DNA from: Sipunculus nudus
Taxonomy: Eukaryota > Annelida > Sipuncula > Golfingiida > Sipunculidae
Direction: 5' to 3'
Length of the DNA: 64,000 nucleotides
Assembly: GCA_026874595.1 (NCBI GenBank)
Contig: CM049307.1
Location: 50,783,370 to 50,847,369, forward strand
The notes under the pieces were generated by a model. That model ran no database searches. It worked only from the letters and a program-made list of their open reading frames with translations, and was not told where the DNA came from. The stretch's first letter is position 1, and each line of letters starts with the position of its first letter. Shown one piece after another: positions 13,901 to 27,400 of this stretch. The position numbers and the translations under genes were made by a program.

Positions 13901-16900
13901 ACCTGATATCCAAGGGGACAACTTACAATATGAAAAAGTTAAAGTATTCTCATGTATATTAAGTATCAGAACTTTTTACTACAAAAGAAACAGGTTAGTC
14001 ATTGATCACTATACAGCATGGAATGTTGAGAGATTTCATATGCACTGGCATGGTAAACATGCCTATTTTCCGTGTCGCTTGGGAAACCATACAGAACTGG
14101 CATAAATCACTAAATGAAGTTATTCATTTTGCTTGATACACATTCTGTTAAATCTGTGTAGATGGAATCTCACCTTACTAATCAGTCAATATTCAGCATT
14201 CTGCATGCCGGATCCCAATTCAGTGCATATGGAATCTTAGCTTAATTCTCTCATTTAGTTTTCATCATCTAGTTAAAGGACTATCCTGCTTACTCACCTT
14301 AACATATTTGAGAGTAGGTGTGATAGTTTTGTTTATGGGGAGCGGGTCTGAGCCGTTGGGTCTGAAAATGTACGCCCCTGATGACTGAGCCTTGTCATCA
14401 TGGTTGTCACCTTTAAATGCCTGGTAGTACAGCAGTGCCTGGCTCAGCTTCATACTCAGTTTCTTAGGAATATTCATGGCTGACTTGAGAAGACCGGTGG
14501 TGCCATCAAATGTCAGACTTAGGTACTATAAACACATAAATGTATGTGTATACAGTTTATTATGAAAATATGTAACAAGTTATATTAACAAATATGCATA
14601 TATTATTTACTGTACAAACCTGTTACACATTAAGAAATAAATAATTTTGATAAAACTATCAATAAATTGTATAAGGATGTAAAAATTGTTAAAATCTTGC
14701 TTGCAATGGTAAGCCATATTATATACACTGGTTATTTTAATGAAGAGTATTTGTTTTTTATTTCTTTAGGGGGTAAACTTTCAATAAAGTTGAGGACTGC
14801 TGGGAATTTATAGCAGTAAATCAGCACAGAGATGCTATTAGTAGCAATTATTGTAGATTATTGAAAAGCCTTTCATTTGACATTTTGGGTCAGGAAATTT
14901 CAATCTATGGCTAAGTCCTTAGATATAAGCCTGGATGTCTGCAGCTTTAATGTGAATGTAGGTAGCGCCATCTGTCAAAAATTATGAAAGTTATCCAGGA
15001 TGAAAATACATGCAAAATTTCAGGTGGATAAGTCAAACCACTGCAGAGATATGAGTGATTTTATCCCAAAGTAGATGAACAGATGGACGCTGTGCAGAAT
15101 GGTTGCATGTGGCACCACCATTTTTATGTATGTTATAAAGCTATCCAAGGGCTACATTTATGCAAAATTTTTAGCCTGATTGCTCAAACAAGTCCAAAGA
15201 TATGTGAGTTAATGTGTCAAAACAGACGCACAGATGGACACACTGGAGATAGAAAAGGTCATAGGTCAACACAAAATATTTTGGCACCAGTTCACATGTG
15301 ACCCAATAATCGTGTAAAGTTTCAGAAAAATCTGTCCAATGGATTTAGAGTTCTATTTGGGAAATGAACTTGACGGTGGCGGCCAAACCTGGTCAAAAAC
15401 ACAGTATCCACAAAATATTGTCGGATACAATTAAGTCACAAAGTTGTCTAATCAGGTCCCATACTTCAGCTTTATTATTCACATTAATCAGGAAATTTTA
15501 AAAGGATCGAAAATGTAGCCTCAAACAGAAAGTTTATCTTCTGTTTCCTGCAGAATCTTCCATTTAACTTGAGGTCTCAGGTCACTTTCAACCAGTGAGT
15601 ACAAAGACTGTGGCCGCATGACACTCAGTTCACACAGAATATAGTTTGTGCTAACATTTCTTCCTCCTGTATTAATCAGGTTCTTTTCTAAAATTATCTT
15701 AGAAATATGAACACTTCCTAAAAGATTCCTTCTGCATAGAAAAGGACATGTCATCAAGTATAAGGCCAAAAAAAAGATATGGTTCTCAGGCACAGCCTTC
15801 ATCAATTTTAACATCCCGCATCAAAAACTTTGATTTTGATTTTCATCTTTCAAGATGATAAAATAATACCATCTGATAAGAATTCCTTTGTTATGTAGTG
15901 CTTTTACCTGTTTAGCCAAAAAATTCTGTTATTATCATGATGATTTTCACTGATAATATGACATTTTTATCTAAACATACAAAAAAAAAGGTAAAAAAGA
16001 TTGCCCGCCCGCACTGATTTTTGAAAAAAAAAGAGTGCCTGTGAACCATACTTTTTTTTTGGGGGGGGGGGGGGGGCGCTTTAAGGCTTACTTTGTTTGC
16101 AGCATATTTTTATAAGATCATATCACAACAACTCATACAAGGGATAAAAGGGATATAGCAGGAACAGATACTAACCTGGTTTTCCAGGACCACATCACTA
16201 GTCTCTACATTCTCTTCTTTTGGAGGCATTGCTTCAGATTCTAAGAATATTAATACATTCTTTATATGCTTCATTTATAATTTAGTGACTTATTTATATG
16301 CTTAACGCTTCATTTAATGTCTAGACACAGGTTTTACTGTTAACTGTTTACTGGGTTAAGAAGAAGCAACCAGGTTCTATATCAACAAAGGCAAACTATG
16401 GCTAACAACCTTCTGTGGCAGGCAAGGTCTCTTTCTGTGACCTGCAAAGGGTTGTGTTACCAGAAATGAACTACAGCATTGAGCACGAGTATATTTCAGA
16501 TTTTACCTACATCTTTAAATTAACACCTGTTTCAAAAAAAGTTATCATAACAAAAAAGCAATGAAAAATAATTGTATCTTTTTAGTTTATTATTTGGTAA
16601 ATTTATTTTTTGTCAAATGCAGCCCACTAGAGAACTTAAGGATGTTCCATATGGCACATGGTGAGAAAAATTTGCCAATTTCTGTTCTAAATGTTAGACC
16701 GGAAGATGTTAATTTTTATGTGGTTTTAGTATCAATTTTTGAACAGAAGGCTATAGTCCATGCCAAAACCCTTGTTCACATGTTTATTTGCCATAACTGT
16801 TATACAAATATTCTTTACAAATGATTTTTGTCCTAACACATATTTGCAGATGTTCCATCAATTATGTGTAATGTTATCAGATATTTATTTAAAAGTATTT

Positions 16901-19900
16901 ACTTTGGAAACTCTATTACATTGTTTTTGTCGATGGATCAAGGATGGTGTCTTTCCGATTAAGCTGGACAGCAAGTTCCTCCATAAAAAATTTTTAAATG
17001 TCTATGCGTCCATGAGTCTTTTATAAGACAAAAGTGATATCTTATAAGACACATCATGGTCGGTCGTGCATGACGTTGCCTTGTCTGACATCACCAGCTG
17101 GAATGGCTTATTTATTTCTCAGTTCACCAGCATTGAACATGTTGCAAACATTGATGGCTGTCCTGTACATATTTTAGATTTTTTGTCTTATAAAAATTCA
17201 GTTCAATGTAACACTTTATTTTTCATTCAGATTGAAGGCTGAATCGCTCCTTCAACCACTGGGCCAGAAATGAACCTTTCAAAACACTACATAAAATAGC
17301 TTTCCAGTATAGCAAAAGGTATTCAGCAACTTAAGCCAAGGTAAGGGCACCCAGTGTTTACCTGCTTGCTGCTGAACAAAGAACGTTTTGTAGCCAAGTG
17401 GAGGCAGTGTAGCAGCAAACACCAGCTCTCCAGTAGCAATGCTGCCGTTATGAGCTGGAATGGCTTTGGTGGCTGCTGACAGTGGCACAATCTGTTAAAA
17501 AATAAAAATAAAACATCAAGGTCATGATCAGAGTGGATTTTAATATTAGCAGATAAATAAAGCTCTAGCAAAATGGACAACGTTTGTTATGAGGTAAAAC
17601 TGATTATACTGGATATCAAGGATGTCTATAATCAACAGGAATATTTATATTTGTAAGGTAATAAAAATAGCAAGTATTCAACTACAGTAAAAGTTAAAAC
17701 ATGTGTAATAAGATGACCTGAGGGACTTGTCAAAAGTGGTCTTAACTCCAAGGTAGTCCTATTATATAGTTATAACTTATGTGAATGCTTTAATTTGGTT
17801 AACTTAAGGTGGCCTTAAAAGTTAGATGGTCTTTTTAGATAGGTGGTCTTTCAGAAAGGCTCCACTAAAATATGAAATTAGACAAATAAAACAGCATCCT
17901 GATTAGTGTTTATGCAATGATAATTGAATATTTTCAGCAATAAAAACTAAATAATACTCAGACATGAATTTAATTTTCTTGTAATAACACCTGAAATAAA
18001 TAATGTTTGCATACTTAAGAAGTTGTAGTTCCTCTTATTTTTTACATAAACTTTACCTGAGATTTGACTGTGGTCATATCTGGTCCTGTCACCATGTAAT
18101 TAGATCCACTGACTGGCACCCTGACCCAGTTAGACACCATACGTCCGATGGGGTTGTACAAAGTCACTGTGAACTGTAACAAATTTCAAGCAAGACAATA
18201 ATAACGAGAATATCAGTATACAATAGAATATATCTAAACATTTCCACTTTAAAATAAATCTAATCTTACTGAAAATATAACAGAAGGAAACTAAATGTTG
18301 ACTGTATTCATGCTGTAGTCATCCAAGTTTTATAATGAATTAGCAATATTCAATGACAAATATTCACTAGGTCTCAAGGATCTGAAAGATCTTTATCAAA
18401 CATTTTGTGGGAAATTACAGCCTCCTTTATAAGTAAATTTAGCAGTCAATTGTAAAATAAGCTTCATGTTCAGTTAGCCATAAGCAAAATGACTATCTCC
18501 ATCTCTAACACATAACTTCATACTTACTGTCCAGATCAACTTATTTTTTACACAAATATAAGACGAAATTTCCCTCATATACTAAATCTAAGGTAATACT
18601 TATTTCAAATTAACAATTAATCACTTTTTTATTTAAAATACCTTAAAGTGAAGATTTAAAGAGTGCACAATCAGTTAAATGGTGAAAATATAGCCAAATA
18701 TACAATATATCTCATAAGAAATATGACAAGAGTATCCAAAGCTAATAATTTCTCGTTTATTTAAGCATATCTATGCAGTTACGTAATAAATGTTTAAAGC
18801 CATCTATGTGATTCTGGTAGTGGTTGACCTAAGAAATACTGACACATAATAATGATATAATCCTGTTTCAGAATGACACTTATCACTGACCATTATCAAC
18901 TTACCTGTTTATTTTGCTCAGACACAGGACAGTAGCTGACATTTGTCAACTGACAAAATCCCTGTTTTGGTGCTGGAGTGCTGGACTCCTGCATGACCTT
19001 ACCCATGGCTGAGTTCACCACATCCTTAAAAGGGATTACATCTCATTTGCATATTTAATAAACAGGTTTGATACTTACTGCCTGTTATGTATTATAATGA
19101 TAATAATAAAAGTGTTTTTTTTTTCTGAGGATAAACAGTTATACTCACAACTGCAACTTCTTTGGTAATCAGGTGTTTAATATTCAGAACCACAGTGATT
19201 TTACAATAAAAGATGCCCTGATTGTGATTTAGTACCATCTGGTGGGCATTGTGTTAACTAAAGTATCCTGGATGGCATAAATACTGACAATTTTACATGA
19301 TTATAGAGATTGTTCTAGACCTTTATAAAGGGTATTCTTTCTGCCCCTCCCTCTGAAAAGTTTGTGTTTTTCACATAAAATTCCATTACTTAAGATTCAT
19401 CCATCACCTATAAAAGAATACAAAAGTAATCTCTCAGTGTAAGGAAAACAGGCTCCATAACTTGAAAGACAGAATCATTTATGTGAAATACATTGCAACT
19501 GAGAAGATCTTCAAGTTAATTAAGGGTAGTATTCCTCAAATAATATATCCTAGGATTTCTCATAAACATCCAGTTAAGTTGGGTTTTTTACCTGACATTC
19601 TTGGATGCCAGCAGCTATTCTTTCAGCATAGTCATAAGCAACTGCCTGTTTCTCTGTTCCACTGTAAACAAAAAAAGGTATTGGTTTCAAGAGGCAACAC
19701 AAATGGAGGGTCATGGACACAAAAAATTACATATTTTTTTCATATTTTGGTTTTATATTTTATGATACAAATGAATTCACCAGGTCAGGTTGTATTAAAT
19801 TGGAAAATAACAGAAGAATAAAATATGGTTAGGGAAATGTAGTCAATAATATTTAATAATGTTGAGTTTATTTTTATCATTAGTTGTGTTGATTGGTAGA

Positions 19901-22900
19901 TCACATTGTTTATGTATCAAGTAATGGAACTTACTAGGCTAAAGTCTGTTATGATTGGCTCAGAGAAGATTCTAGAGAATCCAGGTGCTTCTATGAGGCT
20001 CTGTGGTAGTTTCCACCTGAACAGGTTCCACAACTCTTTGTTACTAGAACTTTGCGTATGACACATGTTTCGAGATGTACATCGGCACCAAGCGGGGTGT
20101 TGAGAGGACGATTATAGGTCCTGGAGTTTTATTTTTAGCCAAGCAGGGCATACAGGAATACTTTGTGTGTTGTATTTGGAGCCAGTTATGGCAGGCAAAA
20201 GCCAGAAAACTGTGTATTGTGAAAGAACTGTTTATAAGACAGAGACCTGTCAATGGTGAGGAAAACACAAACAAACTTGTTTTGTTGCATCACCTGGACT
20301 AGAAATTTCTGGACTATTGCGTGAAAGATCCCAAGAAATATATCTCCACAACATGTGTGGTGCAACATTTTACATTATATTGTGGTATATAATACACCAG
20401 TACATTTTTTAATGTCCATGAATTAGCACTGTGCTCCACATAGGGGTGTTTTATACAACATTTTTAAGTAATAACCTGTTCCTTAATTAAATCATTTTCA
20501 CAGATGCCTTTTTTTAATAAGGTAGTAAGCACTGGTCAGTGACTGAGACAAATTTGATCTTTTTAGGGACACACTGAAACCTGGGGCCTGTTGCAATAAT
20601 ATTTTACTGGACTTAAGCCCAGTTGGGGGCCTAAATACCATGATTACAATTGTGACATCATAATGGTTACCATGGTGACACACAGATGCCCCTGGGCTTA
20701 AGTCACCTACATGACTTAAGTCACCTTATTGCAACACACCCCAGGGCCCAAACTGAGAAACAAGGGCCCAATTACTGGTAAACACTTGAAGATAACATTT
20801 AGAAATAAAAGAAATGGTCATGAATCCTGTTTAATCATGATGACTGCATCTATCCATTCCCAATCAAATCAAAGTACAGGTGAAAAGATGTATTTTTAGT
20901 GTTAAACTCTTTTTAAGGGTCAATTTATCTAAATTTGGGATTGTCTAAACACCTGTTTCTGTAAACCACCTTGGGCCTGGCCATTTGTCAGACTATATAT
21001 TTTATAGTTAAAAATTCCCATATATTACTGAATTTTACAAATATTTCTGGTGTTGATGGTTAGAGTACTGTCCATTCCATTATAATCACTTGGAAAATGT
21101 GTAAAATTCGCAAATAAAACATGTTTGATAAGGCCGTTTTCATTGGGCCCAGGTTTATATGCCCTATACCTGCATATCCAAGGCATGGTCACAGAGAAGT
21201 TCTGTGACAAAATTCCAATCCGACCTTCATAAATTAATAAAATTAATTTAACTTACCTGACAGCATCATGATGCTGAGCCACACCCATAGCTCTCCCTGT
21301 AATAAGGCAATGTAAAAGGTGTTATTCTTCATATTTAATTTAACTTGCATCATCACAGTTATATGTTACTTAATAAAATTTTGGGATGGGAGTTTTACAT
21401 AGTTATTATAAGAGTTTATTAATTTGAAAAATAGGTTAAACTAAACTTATAATGTCTGAAATTGTAAAATATTAGTTGAATATACTATATTAATGTAACA
21501 TTATATTTAAAGGCACTCAATAATGCATATTACTGTTTATTGCACAAAATTCCTTGTTTGCTCTGAATAATAAATTTAAAGTAAATAATGAGAGGCATGC
21601 CATATACCTCTTGGAGGTTGACCTCCAACCCTTCTTCATCACTGGCACAAATTAAATATTTGTTTGTAAAGAATTGTACAGACATGTACCATATATTCTA
21701 TTACATACTTGTCAAAAAAGTTCAATTCAATTCAAACTTATTTAATGTCTCTCAAAATCAACTAATAACTGTTATACCAATTTAATTTGTTTTCCATATT
21801 AAGACTTTATTTATTGCATTTCATCCCTCTTATTTGAAAGATTCAAACCAGGTCCTTTTTTAAAGTTATCAAACTTAATCCAAACTCTGTTAGGCCACAC
21901 AATAAAATAGTTGTTCTATGCATTTGCTGTTCCTGTTTTTCATGGATCCATATGGTGCAAATAAGGACAATGTCGCTGGTTATGTTGCTAATTTGTCTTC
22001 TTGATTCAATTCCTGGAAGGAATTCTCAGAGGAATGGAAAATGGACTGGATTTTATGTTGAAATGATGTACCATTACAAGTATTGAATTACTTTATTTTT
22101 CCTGCAAAGCTTACAAAATTACACATACTGTATATCAAACAATAACTGAGTAATAAATTTGCTTGCTTGCAGCATATGTATTGTACTCAGAATCCAAAGA
22201 ACAACTAGAATACGGGTAGTCGACAAGCGACTACATGTATCCGCCTAAGTCAGAGTGGAACAGGTGAAGTGAGGCATGGATTGAGTGGCAATGGGAAAAG
22301 AGTGTTGCATATTAGCATGGATGTCTGCAGCCAAATTGTGTATGTAGGTTGCCCCCCCCCCCCCCCACCACAAAATCAAGAAAGCAGTCCAAGTTGTATA
22401 CATATGCAAAATTTAAGGCAGATAAGTCAAACCACTACATGTATATGAGTGATTTTAGCCCGTGGAAGACAAACAGATGAACGCTGAGCAAAAATGGTTG
22501 CAGTTGACGCCACCAGTTTTGCGAATGATAAAGAGCTATGTGAGAACTATACACATGCAAAACTTTGGTCCAATCGGTCAAAAGGTTCCCAAGAAATGAG
22601 CTTGGATGTCTGCTGCATAAACTAGGATGCAGGTGGCGCCACCTGTCATAAAAATCAAGAGAGCTGTCGAGGATGTATAAACCTGCAAAATTTTAGGCAG
22701 ATATGTCAAACCACTGCCGAGATATGAGTGATTTTATCCCATGGCAGACAAACAGACAGGAGCTGTGCAAAAATGGCTGCAGGTTGCGCCACCAGTTTTG
22801 CGTATGATGAAGAGCTATGTGAGATCTATACACATGCAAAATTTTGGCCCAATCGGTCAAACGGTTCCCGAGATATGAGCTTGGATGTCTGCAGCGTAAA

Positions 22901-24384
22901 CGTGAATGTAGGTGGTGCCACCTGTCATAAAATCAGAAAAGCTATCCAGGATGTTTACGCATGCCGAATTTCAGGTGAATTAGTCAAGTCACTGCACAGA
23001 TATGAGTGATTTTAACCCAAGACAGACGAACAGATGGACACTGTGCAAACATGGTTGCAGGTGGCGCCACCATTTTTTGTGTATGTTAAAAAGCTCTCCA
23101 AGGGCTACATTTGTGCAAAAAAATTTTCCTGATCGTTCAAATGGTTCCCGAGATATGAGCTTGGATGTCTGCAGCGTAAACATAAATGTAGGTGGCGCCA
23201 CCTGTCATAAAATCAGAAAAGCTATCCAGGATGTTTACACATGCCGAATTTCAGGTGAATTAGTCTAGTCACTGCAGAGATATGAGTGATTTTAACCCAA
23301 GACAGACCAACAGATGGACACTGTGCAAACATGGTTGCAGGTGGCGCCACCATTTTTTGTGTATGTTATAAAGCTCTCCAAGGGCTACATTTGTGCAAAA
23401 AAAATCCTGATCGGTCAAACGGTTCCCGAGATATGTGGGTTTATGTGTGGAAACAGACGCACAAACGGACGCAGAGCGCAGAGGAAAGGTCAGAGGTCAA
23501 AACAAAATCGGGGCGCAACAGTTCACATGTGACCCCAACATAATCCCGGGTTTCGTAAAATTCCGCCCAGCGGTTACGGAGGAGTTCTCCGGACACCTAC
23601 GCGGCGGCGGCAGCGGCGTGCAGCTGAAAATATAGTATCTGCAAAACTCTGTTTTGGCGGATACAATTAATTTTATGGTGGTTTGAGCAATATTTATCCA
23701 AATGCCAATGACATTCTCTTGTTGATCAAGTAGTTCCTGTATCCTGACAAATCTGTCTACTGGGACCAAGTTCTGTATACAGTAAATCCTCAAAATTATG
23801 ACCACCAACAGGACCTTGACATAGTGGTAACATTTTTGAGGTGGTCATCTAAGCAAGGTTTTGATATAAAGAGCAATAACCAATTGGAATCATTAAAACG
23901 TGGTTGTTATTTTGAGGTGGTCACTTAATTGAGGCAGTTGTTAAGCAAGGTTTTACTGTATAAACCAATATGATGATGAAAATAATAACATTTTATGCCC
24001 TTTTTGTTCAAATTTTATTTAACAACTGATCACTTACTGAGGACATCCATTTTGGCGACACTTCCGTCTGCAGGATCAAGTCTAGCAAGTACTCCAAGCT
24101 GCTTACACACCTATAAAATTAAATATTATAATTAAAGTACTAATAATGATTAACAGAATCTGAAGCAATAAAAAAATATAACCTGTAACCTGCTATCCAG
24201 CTGTTCAGGCATTATCACCACTTATAATTATAAAGCTATTTAATCAATATGTTATATCTTATTTTACAAATGAAATTTTTATTATTCCAGCCATAGCCAC
24301 AGAAGTGTGTTGTAAAGAAAAATTTAAGATCATAATAAAATCCACAAACTTAGAACCTCAAAAGTTTTAACAGCTGCTAAGTGG

Positions 24385-24435
<51 letters not shown>

Positions 24436-27400
24436 TATATTTATGCTGATATATATATATATATATTGTATAAAAATAGCTACCTGTAACAAAGATGATG
24501 GTGAATTATGCAGATAATTATTTGATCTGTAAGCTCATAGGAAAGAGTTAAAGAAACATCAATGCAATATGAATATTTTGTTTTATTTGGCTTTCTTGTA
24601 TTTTGCTCTAACATGCCATGTTAGTTTGCCAAATAGGCATGCAGTTTGCCATCAAATGCTTTTAAACATTTCTAATTAAAGAAAATGTAGGAATAGCAGA
24701 GAGAAGTACCACATATATAAAACTTGCATTTAAATAGCTAAAACGAAAACATTCTTTTCATATGTGAAGAGTTACCTGGAGAAAGTTGTTTGTTGATCTG
24801 ACGTAACCTTTGAGCGCTGGTCGGCTGGTGAAGTAACCGGTCCAGAAGGTATGACCACGTGAAGCGTAGGGGAAGAAATCATCACTCTTTGTGGTCAGAG
24901 TCAAGTTGGCCTTGTTTATAGCATAGGTGTAACAGGAAGGAGTAGAGTAGAAGATGTTCACCTTGCTACCCTTACTTTGCTATTTCAAAAAAAAAGAAAA
25001 AAGTTTTATATGAGTGCTCATGTTTTCTTTATACCTCTACCAGGTGGCAGCAGGTGTCATGTTTTACCTTCTTCCTTATTTGGTTGGTCTGTTAACAACT
25101 TTTTGAAAAATTTCTGATACAGATTCTGATAAAATTTGGTGGAAAGTTAGGCAAACATCCAAGGAACAACACTTCATTTTGGCTGACTGCATGTACAAAA
25201 TTGAAAGATCACTCATTGTTTGCACCAAATATCATGGAGAGACACACCTGGATTACAAGTGGGGTTATTTTAGTGGCCCCCTACATTATAATGACAAGTG
25301 AATATACAAAAGTTAGACTACGGTGCACCATGGAAACAAGGCATTTGGCTTATTTCTATAAAAGTTTAAAAAATTATCTTTATCCAATATGCATCTGCTT
25401 ATTGAATCGGTCCCTTTAAAACTGATGAAGGTTAGGAAGTTTCCACACAATGCTCCCATAACTCAAGGGCACTTTACTGGTTTTCAGACCCTTCCATCAT
25501 ACTCACCCTCTGGTTGACATACTTGATCAGCTTGTCAAGGTTGTTATAATTCTCGCGAGCATTTTCCCACTGGAAGTCTGATCCCATGGTCATCATGATA
25601 TGGCCTGATCTGTAGTGCTGGGCCTAAAATGAAAAGTCCATTAAACTTGAGCAGATAGACTTCAATCAGTTAGGGTATACCAAAGAGAGAAAATATTCTA
25701 TACTTGTTGCAAGTGTGCATTTTATGTTAAATTCATCAATTAAAAATTTGTAATATTTGGTCGCCTTAATTGGTTGAAACAAAAGTGTTCTTCTATTCTT
25801 GAAATGGTCTGTATATATAACACAAAGTTTTATTAATTTTTGGTGAAAGCTTTAACACATTTAATGGTTATTTTGAAGTAATCTAGAAGACTAAGGAAAG
25901 TCCATGTATGGATCCATCCATGTACATTTTATATTTTCAATTTTATCAATGCCCACCTGGTCTTGTGCGGCCTTGATGAAATCATCCACACGCTGGTCAA
26001 CATTGTAATCATGGAGACTGGGGTCATCCTATTGAAAAAGAGACTCAGGGGTCTTATAGCTCAACATGACCAAAGAATAAACAGAGATATATCTACACCA
26101 GAAAGAAATTAATCAATTACAGACCCTTATGTCAATCATTTAAGTTTATTAAAAGCTTTAACCACAAGAAATATGAGAAAAATGGTTGTTTATATATGTA
26201 AGAAAACTTATTTATAGCAATTTACTTAATATAACATGAAGGAGAAAATTAAACTTACATTGACCATATGATGCACTTTCAATGGATTTTTTTGCTAAAG
26301 AATTATTGAGTAAAACTGAGTTATTAAACCTAGCAAGTTTAACTAACTCATAACAAGAAGTGGATGCTAGTGTCATCCTGTAAAAATAAAAAAAAATTCT
26401 GCAAGGTTCATGAGAAGCTTCAAGCAGATAGTCACAGAAATAACAATATATATTTTACAATTACCAGTCAAAAGAATGACAAATCCCCAGGAAATAATTC
26501 TAAAATGTTACATATAATGTCCCAAATTAAAATTTTCAAATGAGCAAGTTTTAAGCAAAACCTAAATCTACATAAAGCAATCAATGTAAATGTTTATTGT
26601 CATATCTGTGTCTTGCTACTATTTGTAAAATGTGCATTTAGTCATATACACCAATACAGGTTGACTCTAGCATTCAATATAAATTGATACCAAAAATGCT
26701 GATGTAGCAATGATAATACCAGTTAGGTTTTTAAGCTTCAGTATTTTTTGACTGGGGCTTTGCACTGAATAAGCATAACAACTGGAAAGTTAGTTAATAT
26801 AGTTAATGTTAGCTCCAAGTTATGTCCCAGCTGTGAATGGAACACTGAATAATGCATGGTTGTTCTGTTTTTAGATCAAGCTTACCAACTCCATGTGAGA
26901 TATGTTAACATATAGTATTATTTGGTCATCTCCAGATTAATGTAACAGAACACATTGTATCATTATCATTTTTAAAAACTTCTTCTGATTTTAATGTGGT
27001 ATTCCAAATATTTATGTGGTATTTAGTGGTACCTCTTTCATTTTTGTTTAAGTTAAATCACCTGTTTTGTCAAAAATTTGATGCTTCTACACAACTGAAA
27101 TGTTCATTAACTGGCAATATGACTGTAACAACCAGACTGTAGATAAACTAACACCATAGTATTATGAACCACACTTGCAAATATTCTCTCTCTCTCCCTG
27201 TCTGTCTCTCCCTGTCTGTCTCTGTCTTTCTCTCTGTGTCTCTGCATCTTTCTCTGTCTCTCTATTCCTGTTTCTCTGTCTCTCTTTTTGTCTCTCTCTG
27301 TGTAACTTTAACTCATTCTCTAATCCTCTCCCTCACTCACTCCACAGTCTTTCTCTCTCCCATTTTCTCTCCTTATTTACTCTGTCATTTTTGTCATTCT

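Noticed and set aside
16561-17026. Two overlapping 87-88 codon plus-strand ORFs in intron 15
   Set aside because: AT-rich composition (Phe, Leu, Ile, Asn), no recognisable family, and inside an intron of the opposite strand.
22728-23543. Series of plus-strand ORFs reading [16 protein letters not shown] and similar, repeated many times
   Set aside because: Chance frames through the repeated family P modules; the same peptides recur at every copy and no start or coding logic is seen.
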